Assembly: GCA_003116995.1 (NCBI GenBank)
Contig: BDSL01000003.1
Location: forward strand, 248,001-312,000
Length of the DNA stretch: 64,000 nucleotides
Direction: 5' to 3'
Source of the DNA: Yamagishiella unicocca
Lineage: Eukaryota; Chlorophyta; Chlorophyceae; Chlamydomonadales; Volvocaceae
Each line of letters begins with the position of its first letter. Positions within the stretch are counted from its first letter, which is position 1. A program made the position numbers and the translations under genes. The notes under the pieces are model-generated. The model saw only the letters and a program-made list of their open reading frames with translations. It ran no database searches and was not told the DNA's origin. This document shows positions 48,901-60,700 of the stretch, in pieces.

Positions 48901-51900
48901 GACCTCCCCAGCTCGACCCAGCTTCTCACCTATGAGGATGCCCACCAGCTCGAACTCCAGCTCCATCTCCAGCCGGGAGGGGCGGAACCAGTGCAGGTGA
49001 GAGGTGGGGTCGGCCGTGAACATGCCGTAGTCCGGGTTGAAGAGCTGCCGTACCAGCAGCTGGAAGAACTCCTTGGCCACACCGCCCTCGTCCACGCCCT
49101 CCTCGCCGATGAACTTGACCTGCAAGCCAGGCAGGGCCAATGCAGTTGAGTGGTGGTGGGAGGCTAGGGGCCACACGCAAGACGCCACCAAGTGAACACG
49201 TGGTGCACTCACTCCGGGTGCTGCTTCGAGTCAATGAGGCTCGTGCGTGCACCGCGCTCGAAAGGCGGGGTGGGGATACAGGGGCGCAGAAAAAACATAG
49301 GTCACGCCGCCCCTCATCCCACCTTGAGTGGCTTCTTGAGCGAGTCCGTTTCCTTGGCGCGGTGGATCTGGATCAGCGTGTCTTGGACGAGGTAAGGCCC
49401 CCGCCGGACCCGCAGCACCAGGAAGGGACACACGTCCGGCATCAGCCCTGTCAGCGCGCTGCCGCCGCCGCCGAACAGACCGCGGAACAGAGCCGAGTGA
49501 AGCTCGTTGACCTGGGGGCCGGGGTGGAGGGGAGAGGGAGACACGGAGACCGGGGTGGAGGGGGGAAGGGAGACACGGAGGCCGGGGTGGGGGTTGGGGC
49601 GAGAGGGGCAGTCGGGCGACACGACGCGACCGACCTCGCAACCCCCCAAGGGCCCAAGGCATCCCCTTTCTCTACTATCCGGCGACCTCCGGCCCCATCC
49701 AACGGTCCTGAGCCTGCTGATGGCTCCGATCACGGCCACATACCGAGCGCTACCTTGTACCGCCCAAGGTAGGCCCCCACATCTCCATCCGCTGCTACCG
49801 CTGGCCCCACCTACCTGGCTCATCTGGTTCTCCATCTGCAGGATCCGCGCTTTGGACCCCGGATCGTACATGAATGGGAACTTGCAGAAGCAGAAGTCGT
49901 ACTTGTGGGGCTGTCGTTTGTCGCGGCAGGCAGCAAGCGCACGAGATTGGTCAGGAAGGCGGGAACGGAATCGAGGCAACATCACCAACAAGTCCCCATC
50001 ACGAGCTTCAGGTTCAAAGGGGCTGCCGCCACAACACAACACCGCCAGCACCCAGCCAAGTCGTGCGCAACCGGCTCAGCCCGCGTCCCCCTCGTGCCCC
50101 TTCGCCTGCCGCCCCGGCCCACCGCCCAGCACCCACATGCTTCCATTTCCGGAAGTCCTCCTTTACGTTGAAGTCCTCGTGGTTGATGGCGTCGTTGTAG
50201 AACGCCGCCGGCTCAAGCGGCCGCCACCCCGCCGCCGCAGTAGGGCCGCCGCCCGCACAACCCGGTCCTCCGCGCAGCGCCTGTATGGCTCCGAAACCCA
50301 GCGACGCGAAACCCAGTTCCACGCCACCGCCAGCGACCTGGCCCAGCAGCGTGCCGGCCGCCTCAGCCGCCGCTGCCGCGCGAAGCCCCGCCTCCTCATT
50401 CGCCTCGTGCAGCAGGGCCACCAGGCGGGTGGCATCCTCGACGCCGCGGGTTATGCTCTTGAATAACACGGGTAAGAAAGGGGGATGGCTTACAGCAGGC
50501 CGACTCCGGCGAGGGACGGGCGGTGGGGAGGGCTTGCAGCAGGCCGACTCCGGCGAGGGACCAGCAGTGGGGAGGGCTTGCAGCAGGCCTATTACGATCC
50601 GGGTACTGCCGGCGGGCTGATGATACCCGTCCCGTCCCCTCGGCCCCTCGAGCCCCGGCCCCCGCCTGCGGGGCCGCATCACGCGCAGCACGCACCTGCA
50701 TGCGGAACAGGGTGAGGCTGATGAAGGAGTGCAGCCGCGACAACAGCCTGCAAAGGTGCATGGGCAGGCAGGGCGGGCAGCGCGGTGCTCTGGTGTGAAA
50801 GGGACTCATCGGAAGAGACCAACCTCACCCGCCTCCCCCCTCACAGCGACTCCAGACCACTACATCCGGTTTTGCGCTCCTGGGTCGTTCCAAAGACACG
50901 ATTCTGTCCACCGCCGCGGGCGCCCTTCAGCTCCCCCTCCCACCCATAGCACCTCTTCTCCTCCGTCGACTCACCAGTCCTTCCATCTCCACCCATCCGG
51001 TTTTCCAGCGTGCAATTCCAAACGTGTGTACCAAACGCTGCCTAGTCGGTTTCATTTTTCAGTACCGACCCACTGGTTTCCCCGCATGCCCACCCACCTG
51101 CGCAGCTCGTCGGGCGGGTAGGTCACGAACAGCTCCGCCAGCGCCCTCCGCTGCTGCGACGAGAGGGCGGCGATGAAGGCCACCAGGGAGCCCAGCAGGC
51201 TGCTCCAGACACGGGTGCGGGCGGGGTTGCAAGCGGGTTATGGGGTTGCGTGGATACAACACGATGGATCCCGCCGGCGCCCAATCGTCCTTTGGGAACT
51301 ACCTCGTATTCAGCCTGGTAATCAGATCCAGTCAGACGAGGTATTACACCAGCCCGCCGAAGGGCCGGGCCCCCACTCACTCGTGATGCTCGCCCTTGTC
51401 CAGCAGGGGGTTGGCCAGCAGCACTCCCAGCTGCCGGGACAGGCTGGGGTTGACTGAGTGCGGCAGGTTGCTCAGCGCGGACAGCAGCCCCTCCACACCG
51501 GCAGCCAGTGCGCTGCCCAGCGCGGCGGAGGGGCCCAACGTGGACTCACCGCCGTCGGCGTTCGCCGTGGGTATGGACGCCACGCGGCAGCCAAGCACGC
51601 TGTCGTATAGCGCTGCAACTGCCGTGAAGTCGAGCGGGCAAACGGTAGGCGGGCTGGCGCTGGCGCTGGAGCCGGGCGTGGCGGTGGTGGTGGTGGTGGT
51701 GGCAGTGCCGGAGCTGGCGCTGGCACTGGTGCTGGCGGCTCCAGTGCTGGCGCTCGAGGGGTCGTTGGTTGCGCTTGTGGTTGTACGGGATCCCGGCGGC
51801 GGCACAGGTATTGCCATCTGGCAGGTGCCGTGCGGCCAGGCGAAGGGTAGGGCAATCGGATGGCGTTGTAAAGAGGGTTCTCCTACATGCTGAACCTTAA

Positions 51901-52835
51901 CGGCCAGAACCCTAGCCCTCATACCAACATACGGGCCCTGCTCAGTGAGCGCTGAGACAAACTCCCAGTTGATGCCGATGACCAGGGCCTCCCTGCCACG
52001 GCGCCTACTGCCATGCGCGCCGTTTCGCGTGCACCAGCCTCCGACCCACATCACGATCTTTAGCTTGGATTCCAGGCCCGTGTCTGGTGTTTCCGAGCCC
52101 TACTACTTTCGGTGCGGGCGCTTGATGGCGCCATGGGCCTCACCTCTTTCGGCCAGAACGCCGCGTGGAGGCAGTCGCCGCTGGAGAAGAAGCGTGTCAC
52201 ATGGGAGCACAGCTGGCTCAGCGGAGTGGCGGACTCTTCCCCCAGCCGGCGGGCTAGGTCATCGGGAGTTGGAGGGAGGTCAGCTGGTGGGGTGGTAAGG
52301 AGGAGGGGGAGGAGTACAGGGAGTGAGCAAGGGGACCGGAGGGCGGCCGGGCGAAAAGAGGCAGTGGACAAGAGCTGAGAGGATTGGGGATGTAGACCTG
52401 AGGTGGGACCTCTTCTCTTGCACCGAATTGCCGTTAAGACCCCGCGCACGGAAGGCCGGTCCCCCGCCCACTTCGCCGACACCAACCCACCTACTCCAGC
52501 CGCCACTTTCAGCGCCAAGGCGCACGCTTCGTTCGGCTCCATCCCCCGACTACGAAGGGTGTTGAAGGCGCTGCGGGAAAGAAAGCAATGATGCTCAAAG
52601 CACTGTGGGTGGGGCGTCACCCTAACGACCGGGTGAAGACCATGCACGTGGCTAGGCGTGACGTAAATATGCTTATATATCACTAGGAAAGTGAACACCG
52701 CCACGCACACAATGACGCTTGGCGCGGAGTTGCTCTGCGAAACTGCATGCACCTGTGGACCTCCTCGATGAACAGCGCCCGCTGCTCCTCTATTGGAAGC
52801 CCAGCATGGATTTTTTGAGGCATATCCATGGCCAT
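45951..52835 (-). CDS. UBE3A: UBE3A-type HECT E3 ubiquitin ligase
   Basis: Transfers ubiquitin from an E2 through a catalytic cysteine to substrates. Seventeen exons: 52835-52753, 52570-52491, 52283-52144, 51889-51381, 51199-51098, 50747-50696, 50457-50137, 49910-49815, 49511-49323, 49119-48930, 48798-48443, 48002-47907, 47557-47432, 47194-47012, 46855-46757, 46394-46266, 46001-45951; about 933 residues. The HECT domain begins near 525 ([38 protein letters not shown]), with [11 protein letters not shown] and [12 protein letters not shown] further on, the C-lobe GSDRVPIK, and the catalytic LPSAHTCF with Cys near 901. The end GFGLM matches the family's C-terminal motif. The UBE3A middle region is recognisable ([29 protein letters not shown]). 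Odd: no AZUL zinc finger at the N-terminus, and about 95 Gly/Ala-rich residues inserted in the N-lobe (612-706). The exon 4 start is uncertain (51889 or 51817). Confidence 0.93.
46671..46736. repeat. 33-bp direct repeat (2 copies) in a HECT-gene intron
   Basis: Two adjacent, nearly identical units of 33 bases (ACCTCACCATCAACCCTAGC, continuing CTGGCCCCGCTC) lie in intron 15, just downstream of the donor at 46756. Confidence 0.9.
47241..47307 (+). repeat. Dispersed intronic sequence, family 1 (copy in HECT gene)
   Basis: TCCGCGGATCCACGGCCGAC with flanks matches 63880-63932 over about 50 bases with few differences, and parts of 35513-35543. It lies in intron 13 of the HECT gene. Confidence 0.8.
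48046..48141 (-). repeat. Dispersed intronic sequence, family 2 (two adjacent copies in HECT gene)
   Basis: Two copies about 55 bases apart in intron 11 of the HECT gene share GCATCCACGGGTCT(T/C)CCTC. Related copies are on plus at 32841-32876, 37121-37158, 43182-43204, 45297-45332 and 45686-45722. Confidence 0.75.
50489..50589. repeat. 44-bp tandem repeat beside a 3' splice site in the HECT gene
   Basis: Two full units and a partial third (CTTACAGCAGGCCGACTCCG and onward) lie 30 bases upstream of the acceptor of exon 7 (50457) on the gene strand. Each unit carries a CCTGCTG(C/T)AAG stretch that resembles a splice acceptor. Confidence 0.88.
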
Positions 52836-54027
52836 TTCCCTCCACGGTTCGGGCTATCTAGTTAAGGACCGCTCCTATTCTACGGCCCTGTCAGCCTGGG
52901 CGTATCTATTAGGCCCACCATATGTGTCGGATAAGCTAATTCATACGTAGATTGCTTTCGATCAGGTGCGCACAGTTGCGTTGAATACTCCGGTAATTTT
53001 CTGCAGATGTTTTGCCGTTTCTACCGACAACAAGATAGAGTGCCTGTCGTGGAACTCTCCGTTTGTATACGCTATAATTGTAATTACACGTTGCCCAATT
53101 CCTGTAAGATATAAGACACCCCGCAAGCGCAGCACGCGTGGCACGGGCCCTTCACAGGTGACGTGCGCCGTACCACTACTGTATGTGCCCATGGGCTGCC
53201 CAAGTGCACATGGAAGGCCCTGCCTGATCCTCTTATGGGACTTAATTCTTCGCCAGGCGAGAGGTTGAAAAAGGATGCGCCAGAAACTGCGTGGTACACG
53301 AGCCTGCGTGGTGCCCGCCCTTGCCCAACGCGGCCCAACCTTCGGACCCGTCGTCCTTACCTGTGCTTCGAACGTAGATAACCAGACCATTACTTCACCC
53401 GCAAGCCCTTCCGTGGGGTTGAGCGGAGAGATATCCGGTGTGCCAGAGACATTGGTTGACATGGTTGACATCGCGGTGACCATGTTACAAGTCAGTTATC
53501 ATTGTCTGAAGCACCCGAGGGTCAGTCCTACGCATCAACAAGCCCGTTCGCCGCACCCGCCCTGACAGCCAAAAGTCGCAAGGGTACCGTTTTCCATCCA
53601 TCTTATGGCGCATTTAGTTCCATTCGGACGCACTCATGCCGTGCTCCATGCAGCCCGGACCGTCCCGGACGACTGCTGGGCTCTCAGGGATGCAACAGGT
53701 ACGTGCCTTGTTTTGTGGGTCAGGCACAGAATCCCACTCCGCAACACGTTGTGACGACGACACATGGCAGCTTCAGTGCGAAACAGCGTTCACGCAGGAA
53801 GATGGCCCCCAGCCATCATTGTTGTCAAATGCAAGCGTCAAGCAATGTCGGACTCGGAAACAATGCATCTTCATCGCTGCCCCGCACCGCCCGACCACTC
53901 CCACCAGATGCTGCCACCACCGGTATAGTCACTAGGACGTCCTGAACCCCCACGATGTGCCTCTCCTAACCCGCAGTCCGTACACCTCACGCTCATATTT
54001 TCCCAGCCCGGGCCCAGCAGCCACCGC
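52836..54027. other. Spacer between the HECT and SPF30 genes
   Basis: 1.2 kb that should hold the HECT promoter and the SPF30 3' UTR. A 41-codon ATG frame at 53483-53361 followed by a good donor is noted but not called. No other feature seen. Confidence 0.45.
53485..53489 (-). promoter_or_regulatory. Possible TGTAA poly(A) signal of the SPF30 gene
   Basis: TGTAA on the gene strand about 540 bases after the SPF30 stop codon; position-based only. Confidence 0.35.
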
Positions 54028-56497
54028 CTAGTCATCGTCCGCCTCGTCAAACTCATGCCGCTGCTTTCTGCTGTAGTCCGTCATGCCGCGTCCGCTGCCG
54101 ATGACGCCCACCTTGCTGCCTGAGATGCCCTCCGGCACCGAAAATATGGAGCCCTTCTTGATGGACCCTGCGAAGTCGAACACACACCGCGGTGCGGCTC
54201 CCATGAGCATTGCAACAATGCGGCCGCCAGGGGCGAGCAAGGTGGGTAACAAAAAAACATAATGGCAGGCACAGCTAACGGCTGGAAACAATTCCTCAAC
54301 AGGTGGGCACTGATATCCATCACAAACCCTGTTGAGGCAAAACCTGTCCTGTCATAATAGCTCCGCTTGGACACCCACCCGTTAGGAAGCCGGTCTTCTT
54401 CTTGCTCCCCTTGCCCTTGAGGAACGACTGCCAGCTGTCCTGCTTTTGCTTCTGCGCAAGATCCATGTTCTGGAACCGGATTTTTGACTTGAAGCTTTTG
54501 AGGAGCTTTTTCTTGCGGGCCTTCATCTTCTCGTCGTCGGTTTCTTTGATGGCCAGCCACTGTGGAGGACATAGCGGCAGAGCGACCAATCCTTGCATAA
54601 GTAAACCGTACAAGCACACTCTACTTGAAATCCTTCAGAAGCATCCGGCGTGCTTCCTACCGTTTCAGCACCTTGTACTACCCGTACTCAACATAGTCGA
54701 CCGTACACCACCGTACCAGTGATCCTCCACTGAGTACGTAGTAGCCCTCATCGCTACACACACCCAGACCTCGTCCCCCTGGCACGCACCGGAGGTATCT
54801 CAGTCACCACGGGCTCCTCCTCCACGCGTTTCCTCTTTGGCGCCGCTACGCCGCGGTAGCCCTCATCCTCGCTAGGCCGCGGCCGAATGCCCGTGAGGCC
54901 AACCTGAGCGAGGGCTTGGGTGGGGGCGGGGACGAAGTTCGTTACGACGAGGATGGCGCGGTGCCCAGGTGCGCATGGGGGCCACCCAAACAAGGGTGTG
55001 CCAATGAGCCGAAACGGATTGTTCGGACACTTGCTGCCAGGGGTGTCAAAACGCGCAATGCAAACATGGAGGCGGACGGGGCCCCTCCATGGCATCGGCA
55101 AGTACGGATAGACAGACGAGGTGGGTCGCATAAGGCTTAGCAGCGTGCGTGTTGCGCCGAGCACGCACCTCTTCCTTATTGTCGTACCCTTCGAACACGA
55201 CAATAAAGTTGCCCGCTTCCGAGACCGCCTCTACAGCCGCATCGTAGTACTCCCCGTCTGCGCTGTACACCGCCTGGCACTGCGCGCCAATGGCCCACTC
55301 AGCGGGCGCCTGGCCCGTCAGGGCGGCGCGAACCTATTGATTCGGGTCAACAGGGTGGGTCAAGGGGCTTGCTTGGTTGAGGAGGAAAATTGCAGCAATT
55401 GTAGATTGGTCCGGTGTGGAATAGGCACCGCTATGTTGGAGCCATGCCGAGTAAGCAAAGCGCCGAGTTCGCGATGAGCGGGAACAGCGCTGCTGGCCCT
55501 CAGACGGACCCCGAGCCCGAATGACCCACCTGTGCCTTGCGGATCTGCTCTGCCACCGACGCCGGCAGGATGGCCGGCAAGTTAAGCTCCGGCGGGGTGA
55601 CAATTTTGGCGATTGGGCCAGCAGCAGCAGGGCCGTCTAGGGCCGCAACTGCTGTTGCCAACGCCAAACTGCTGGCTCCAGCTGCCGCGCGTGGCGCGAA
55701 CGCAGGTGGCATTGCAGGACATGGGTAGCAGAGATGGGGTAAAAGCTCACGACTTAATAAGCTTGCGGGCATGAGTAATTGCTTGGCACCAGGTTCATAA
55801 GAGATTTTTGGGTATAGCCGGAAACCGTGCCGAAAGGAGCGCAAAGGGGCGATGATCTAGGTGACCATCAAGTGCCAATTGATGTGCAGCAACCTGAAAA
55901 CATCTTGACTTTAAGTGAGACGAACAAAGTGGGCGTGCGAAGGGGACGTTTCGGGGGAAGGGGATGGTACTAGTATGATTCAGCGCGGGTTATGCTGCAC
56001 CCTGGAGAGTGTGCTAAGCTGTGCATGCCGCTACCGCCGACACCCCCACGCAGCTTGCACGCTAGATGCCCCTGATGTTGCATTTGCTCTAGGCCGATTG
56101 CAGTTGAAGTCGGACGGGTAGGGGTGTCAAAGCTTACCTTCCCCTGCTGCCGCCCGCTGCTGCTCAATGGCATCCTTCAGCAGCTCCTCGGTGAGTTGTA
56201 TTACCTGCGTTACAGCGTTCCCCGTCGTGCTGACAGCTTGCTAGCCATAGCAGGCACGAGTTGACTACCGCAGCAATTCATGCGCATGCACAAACTTCCA
56301 GGCATGGCAAGCGGCAAGCCAAGACGATATAATGCCAATTCACTTGCCTCCGTCAGGCTTTGGTACATGTCCTGCAGGTCCTGTCCTGGCATTTCCTCAT
56401 CGCTGCCCAACATGAGCAGCTGTTCCACCTGCGCCAGTTGCTCCCGGTACTGGCGCAAGTTCTCCTCCAGCTCCTCCGGTGTCTGTAGACCACTCAT
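54028..56497 (-). CDS. SPF30: SPF30/SMNDC1, SMN-related Tudor splicing factor
   Basis: Nuclear factor needed for assembly of the mature spliceosome; its Tudor domain binds symmetric dimethyl-arginine. Seven exons: 56497-56348, 56204-56138, 55681-55530, 55333-55169, 54903-54790, 54559-54379, 54167-54028, coding 322 residues (human 238). N-terminal helix pair: EENLRQYREQLAQVEQLL and DLQDMYQSLTE joined to VIQLTEELL, as in the family. Tudor at about 134-195: WAIGAQCQAVYSADGEYYDA, NFIVVFEGYDNKEEV. Lys-rich tail: KARKKKLLKSFKSK, SWQSFLKGKGSKKK, GSIFSVPEGISGSKVGVIGS. Intron 1 begins with GC (GAG|GCAAGT); the DLQ..VIQLT match across the junction supports it. Exon 3 is an Ala/Pro-rich insertion relative to human, and its 5' edge (55681) is the least certain border. 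Confidence 0.93.
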
Positions 56498-56697
56498 CTT
56501 GTCAGGCTGTCCTAAAGTTGTCGAGCAGATGCTTTGCGGGCCCGGACACTCCGCCCTCTAGGACTAAGGTTGTATTCAGGAGACCTTCAGATCTCACAGC
56601 ATGATCAAGTTAGGATTTTGAAGCAAAGTTGAAAGGGGCAGGTATTAAGGGTTGGCCGAAGGAAGTCTCGCGAGTCAGAAACGAAGGTATTGAATAG

Positions 56698-56702
56698 TTA
56701 CA
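56698..56702 (-). promoter_or_regulatory. Probable TGTAA poly(A) signal of the small membrane-protein gene
   Basis: TGTAA on the gene strand about 40 bases after the stop codon at 56743, a common spacing in volvocine algae. It supports the chosen last exon over the alternative stop at 56843. Confidence 0.5.
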
Positions 56703-56742
56703 CCAAATAAAACATTGCTATGTAAATTGCATGACATGGCCG

Positions 56743-57407
56743 CTACTTAGTAGGTTGCACGGCACCGGCCCGCGGGACGATTCCCAGGGCAGCCATCGAC
56801 AAGGCTCGAACCGCATCCATGTGCAGTGATGAAGTACCCACACTACGCTGCCTTCTGATTTAAGGTGCGAAATTGTAGCATTAACGGCCGCGTTTGTCTA
56901 GGCGTGACAAATTGCCAACGCGTCCACGTTCTGGGAGCCTTTGCCCGAGGGACGGGAGCAGCCAAATGACTATGGGCACGCACGTTAATAGGTGGGGAAG
57001 GATCCGGAGGGACTGCTGTATAGATCCGTCCGTTCTCTATCGCTTCGGCGTACAGAACACAGCCAATGGTGCAAAATAGCAAACCCATAAGCTCGAGGCG
57101 TATGTCAGGCACATGTGAGGCATACTCTTCGTCGCTTACAGGAAAACCATGTAACATGGAAAACCCACCCAGCCACCACCCCGGATTCTCCCGTCCCTCG
57201 TAAGGCACCGAAGGCGTCACAACGGCTGTGTCTCGTGGCTTTCCCTAACCTCGCGCTCCACCAATACAAGCGCGTCCATGCCCAAAAACGTAGATCCGTC
57301 TGGGCCGGTCTGGACCTGCTGGGTCGCTGTGTGTGTCCGCAAGCAGCAGGAGTGGCTGCAGCGTTATTACGAAACAAATAATTCATAGCATCCTGTGCGG
57401 TTGCCAT
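56743..57407 (-). CDS. Small single-helix membrane protein, unknown function
   Basis: Not recognised. Proposed exons 57407-57371, 57225-56984, 56847-56743 join in phase to give 127 residues from MATAQDAMNYLF. The middle part is strongly protein-like: YEGRENPGWWLGGFSMLHGF, SDEEYASHVPDIRLE, then one hydrophobic helix (LMGLLFCTIGCVLYAEAI). The tail is basic and short (DAVRALSMAALGIVPRAG). Size and the single helix would fit an organelle membrane subunit, but that is a guess. Exon 1 is the weak point: its donor reads C|GTAATA. The last exon is supported by a TGTAA signal just behind it. Without the last splice the frame would end at 56843 with a different tail. Confidence 0.52.
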
Positions 57408-57785
57408 AGACGTTCACCCTGTTGGAAATTGGTTGCGCGCGAAACACTCGCGGAATGCGTTTGGGATCCAAAACTCGTTTTTTAGGCCTCCGTAGGCCTT
57501 CCTCCTTCCTTGGACATCATACAACTCTTCCGATTGCTGCACATTTTTCCTTAGGTATGGAACACGACATATAACGCTTTGAGTGGAACTTTGTTACCGA
57601 GGCAGCCCACAGTATCCCGCAGCCTGTCAAGAGCGTGGAAGCAGACCGATTGAAGAAGGTATATTTGTAGAATTGTGCTCGTAGTCGAGTGCTTAGCAGT
57701 TATAGCGGCCGCCCGAAGGCCGGCTGCAGGTAGCCGAGCAGCAACCGTCTGAACAAGTGTTCAAAAGGCGCGAGAACACACCGCC
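57408..57785. promoter_or_regulatory. Compact bidirectional promoter region
   Basis: Only 378 bases separate the divergent start codons of the small membrane-protein gene (minus) and the GBP-like gene (plus), so both promoters must lie here or overlap. No TATA box or known operator is obvious. A G-C rich palindromic stretch AGCGGCCGCCCG lies at 57704-57715. Confidence 0.5.
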
Positions 57786-60700
57786 ATGGGCACACCTCTG
57801 GAGCTGATCAAGTATAATGGGCAAAGCGGGAAATTTGAGGTTGGGACGGCAGCTCTAGACGCGCTGCGGAAGGTGCGTTGCTGATGGGTCCGGCCATCGG
57901 CCACCACGGTCTACCTTCCGCGTGTGACCAAAGGGGGTTTCACCACCTTTTCATGCCAGCCCCAATGCCTGCTACGGGCATGGCGCAACGAGTATGTCCT
58001 GTGTGCCACCGCAGGTGAAGGGCCCAGTCGCCGTCGTGGCCGTCAGCGGCCGCGCCAGGCAGGGTAAGAGCTTCATCCTGAACCAGCTCCTCTTACAGAG
58101 CACAGGCGGAGGTTTTCAGGTGTGTGACTTCGCTTCCTTTGCATGGGGCTGGGGGGCCGAAGGTAAATTAAGGGAGCAGAGTTCCCGGGTAGGGGAGGTC
58201 ATCTGTAGCCTTACGAACCCTTGCGTCGTCATAACAGCATTTATGTGCGTACCCCTACAGGGATTGAGGGCACATACACACCAGGCTTATCCTATGCCCC
58301 TGAAGCAGTCGGCCTCGAGAACATCTAACTTGCCAACTTCATCTGCCATTTGCGTGTGCCCCTGGCGTTGCTTAGGTGGGCGCTACGCACCGGCCGTGCA
58401 CCAAGGGGCTATGGATGTGGTCCACACCTCAGCGCATGACCGCCCCCGACGGCTCCGCCCACCACCTTGTGTTGCTGGACACAGAGGGCATTGACGCGTA
58501 CGACCAGGTAAGGGCGCTCTGAAGGGTTCAGGCCGCCCGGGCGCTGAGTGGACACGCCTAATGTGGGTGTAGTAGGGGTTCTGGATGATGAGGGAAGCAG
58601 GGATCGGGAGTGGAGCTCCTGTAAGCAGTTCGGCTGGCCTCGGGATTTGAGACGCAACTGCACCTAGGAAGCTTGGGTGGCGGTGCTAGAGCAAGCATAT
58701 CCAGCTATCCTTCCATCTACGCATCTGACAGTGGACGCATAGGGGGTCAAAGCCAACGCTCCCTTCCCTCTCGACCCCCTCGTATACCGTCCGCTCCTGC
58801 AGACCGCACAGTACTCGACTCAGATCTTCAGCCTGGCGGTACTGCTGTCCAGCCTGTTCGTTTACAACCAGATGGGCGGCATCGATGAAAGTGCGCTGGA
58901 CCGCCTGAGCCTCGTCACGGAGATGACAAAACACGTGCGTGTGCGAGCGGCGGCAGCCAATGGTGGAAATGGTGAGCAGACGCCGCTTGGGTACTGTCCT
59001 GATGTCGTACTGGGGGCTGCCACTGCAAGAGGGCGACGCCTGGATGACAAGCATGAGGCGACGAAACCATTAAACCACCCCCGCGCCTTTAGAAGCCGCC
59101 TTCTGTGTGGATGGGCAGCGCGGACACCGTGTTTTGGATTGACCGCCGAAACACGCCTGCTGATCGCGCAGGTGACGAGGAGGGCCTTGGAGAGCACTCC
59201 CCTGCCTTTCTGTGGCTGCTGCGGGACTTCTACCTGCAACTGGAGGAGGAGGGGGGGCGCAAGGTGAGCCGGGGGGAGGGAGAAGGGACTCAATCCTGGA
59301 GAGCCACAAAGGCCTCGCGATGCCTTGTCAGATGAGGGACGAAGTAAGGGACTCAATCCTGGGGGCAATGAGGCCGCGGCGCAATGCCTTGTCAGATGAG
59401 AGATGCGTGAACGATCGATTCCTTTCTGATGACCATGCATGAGCGTCCCACCAAGCAGAAAACTATTTCCCGGGAACGTGCAGGAAGTGTCTGTAGGTGA
59501 AACATCAACGCTACAGCGAACAAAATAATCCGTGTGCCGTCGTAAGGCGATAACGATGTACTGACAGTGCAACACAATTCAGCCCGCCAAACGGATCGCG
59601 CCCGCGCGCCTTTGGTTCCGTCCCAATGCTTCCACTCCCCCGCCAGATCACTCCTCGCGACTACCTGGAAACAGCGTTGCGTCCAGTGCCCGGCACGAGC
59701 ACGGCCGTGGCGGCCAAGAATGCCATCCGCGCCTCCATCTCGCAGCTCTTCCCCGCCCGCGACTGCTTCACGCTTGTGCGGCCCATGCACGACGAGGTCG
59801 CGCTGTCGCAGATGGACACCCTGCCACGAGATAAGCTGCGGCCCGAGTTCCAGCAGGTGGGTGGAACCGGGTTCCAACCGGACTAGGAGGGTGGCGTGAC
59901 AAGCTTGGGATGGCACGATACACACCGTTTGTGGTTAAGGGCACGGTGCTCGGGTTGTAGCGATGGAGCCCGTAGGAGCTGCAGAGGAGCACACGCATTC
60001 GTTGCCCCTGGTCTCCTCCCCTGGCCCCCGCCCGCACAACATGACAGCACGCCACGCCCCTTGTGTTTTGCTTGACGGGTTTGGCCTCTACCCCTTGCGT
60101 CCCCGCCGCCCCGCCGCCCCTTACAGGGTGTCAAGCAGCTCACCTCGATCATCTTCCAGCGCGCGATCCCCAAGCGCTTCGGTCCGCAGCTGATGACCGG
60201 GTCCGTGCTGGCGGGTCTAGTGGGCGCCTACGTGGCGGCCATCAACCAGGGGGCCGTACCCACCATCGCAACCGCCTGGCAGGTGCGGAGTTGGCTCCCA
60301 CCCCTCTTGAGCCCTGAACCTCCGGGAATGAGCAACATCAAAACCCTCCATCACTAGCCTCCCTGTTGGGTGCGCTTCGCCGGAGACATCCCCCATGTCA
60401 AGCTACGTGTTGTCATTCCCCTACTTGCCGGCTTCGTGTCGGCGCTCGCAGCGCCAGCCGGCTACCAGCCACGGCCTTGGAGGCTCAGTGGACTCACATC
60501 GGGGTTCCCTCCTGCACCTTGACCTCCTTTTGACCTCCTTTTGACCTCCTTTTTGACCTCCTTTTGACCCCCCTTTGACCTCCTTTTGACCTTCTTTTGA
60601 CCCCTTTTGACCCCTTTTTGGCCTCCTTTTGACCTCCTTGCGACCTCAGGGTGTGGCCGAGTCCGAGTGCCGGCGCGGCTGCGACGCCGCGGAGGGCGCA

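Noticed and set aside
53084..53483. Possible two-exon mini-gene (ATG at 53483, donor CAG|GTAAGG at 53361, acceptor at 53101)
   Set aside because: It would encode only 46 residues with no homology, and its start overlaps the likely TGTAA signal of SPF30.
57230..57360. Alternative middle exon reading TFLGMDALVLVERE in the same gene
   Set aside because: It would need introns of 44 and 24 bases and does not keep phase with the next exon.
57105..57407. 100-codon frame reading straight through the first exon of the small membrane protein
   Set aside because: The frame leaves the protein-like segment (ENPGWWLGG...) and gives a Cys/Trp/Arg-rich chain typical of noise; splicing restores sense.
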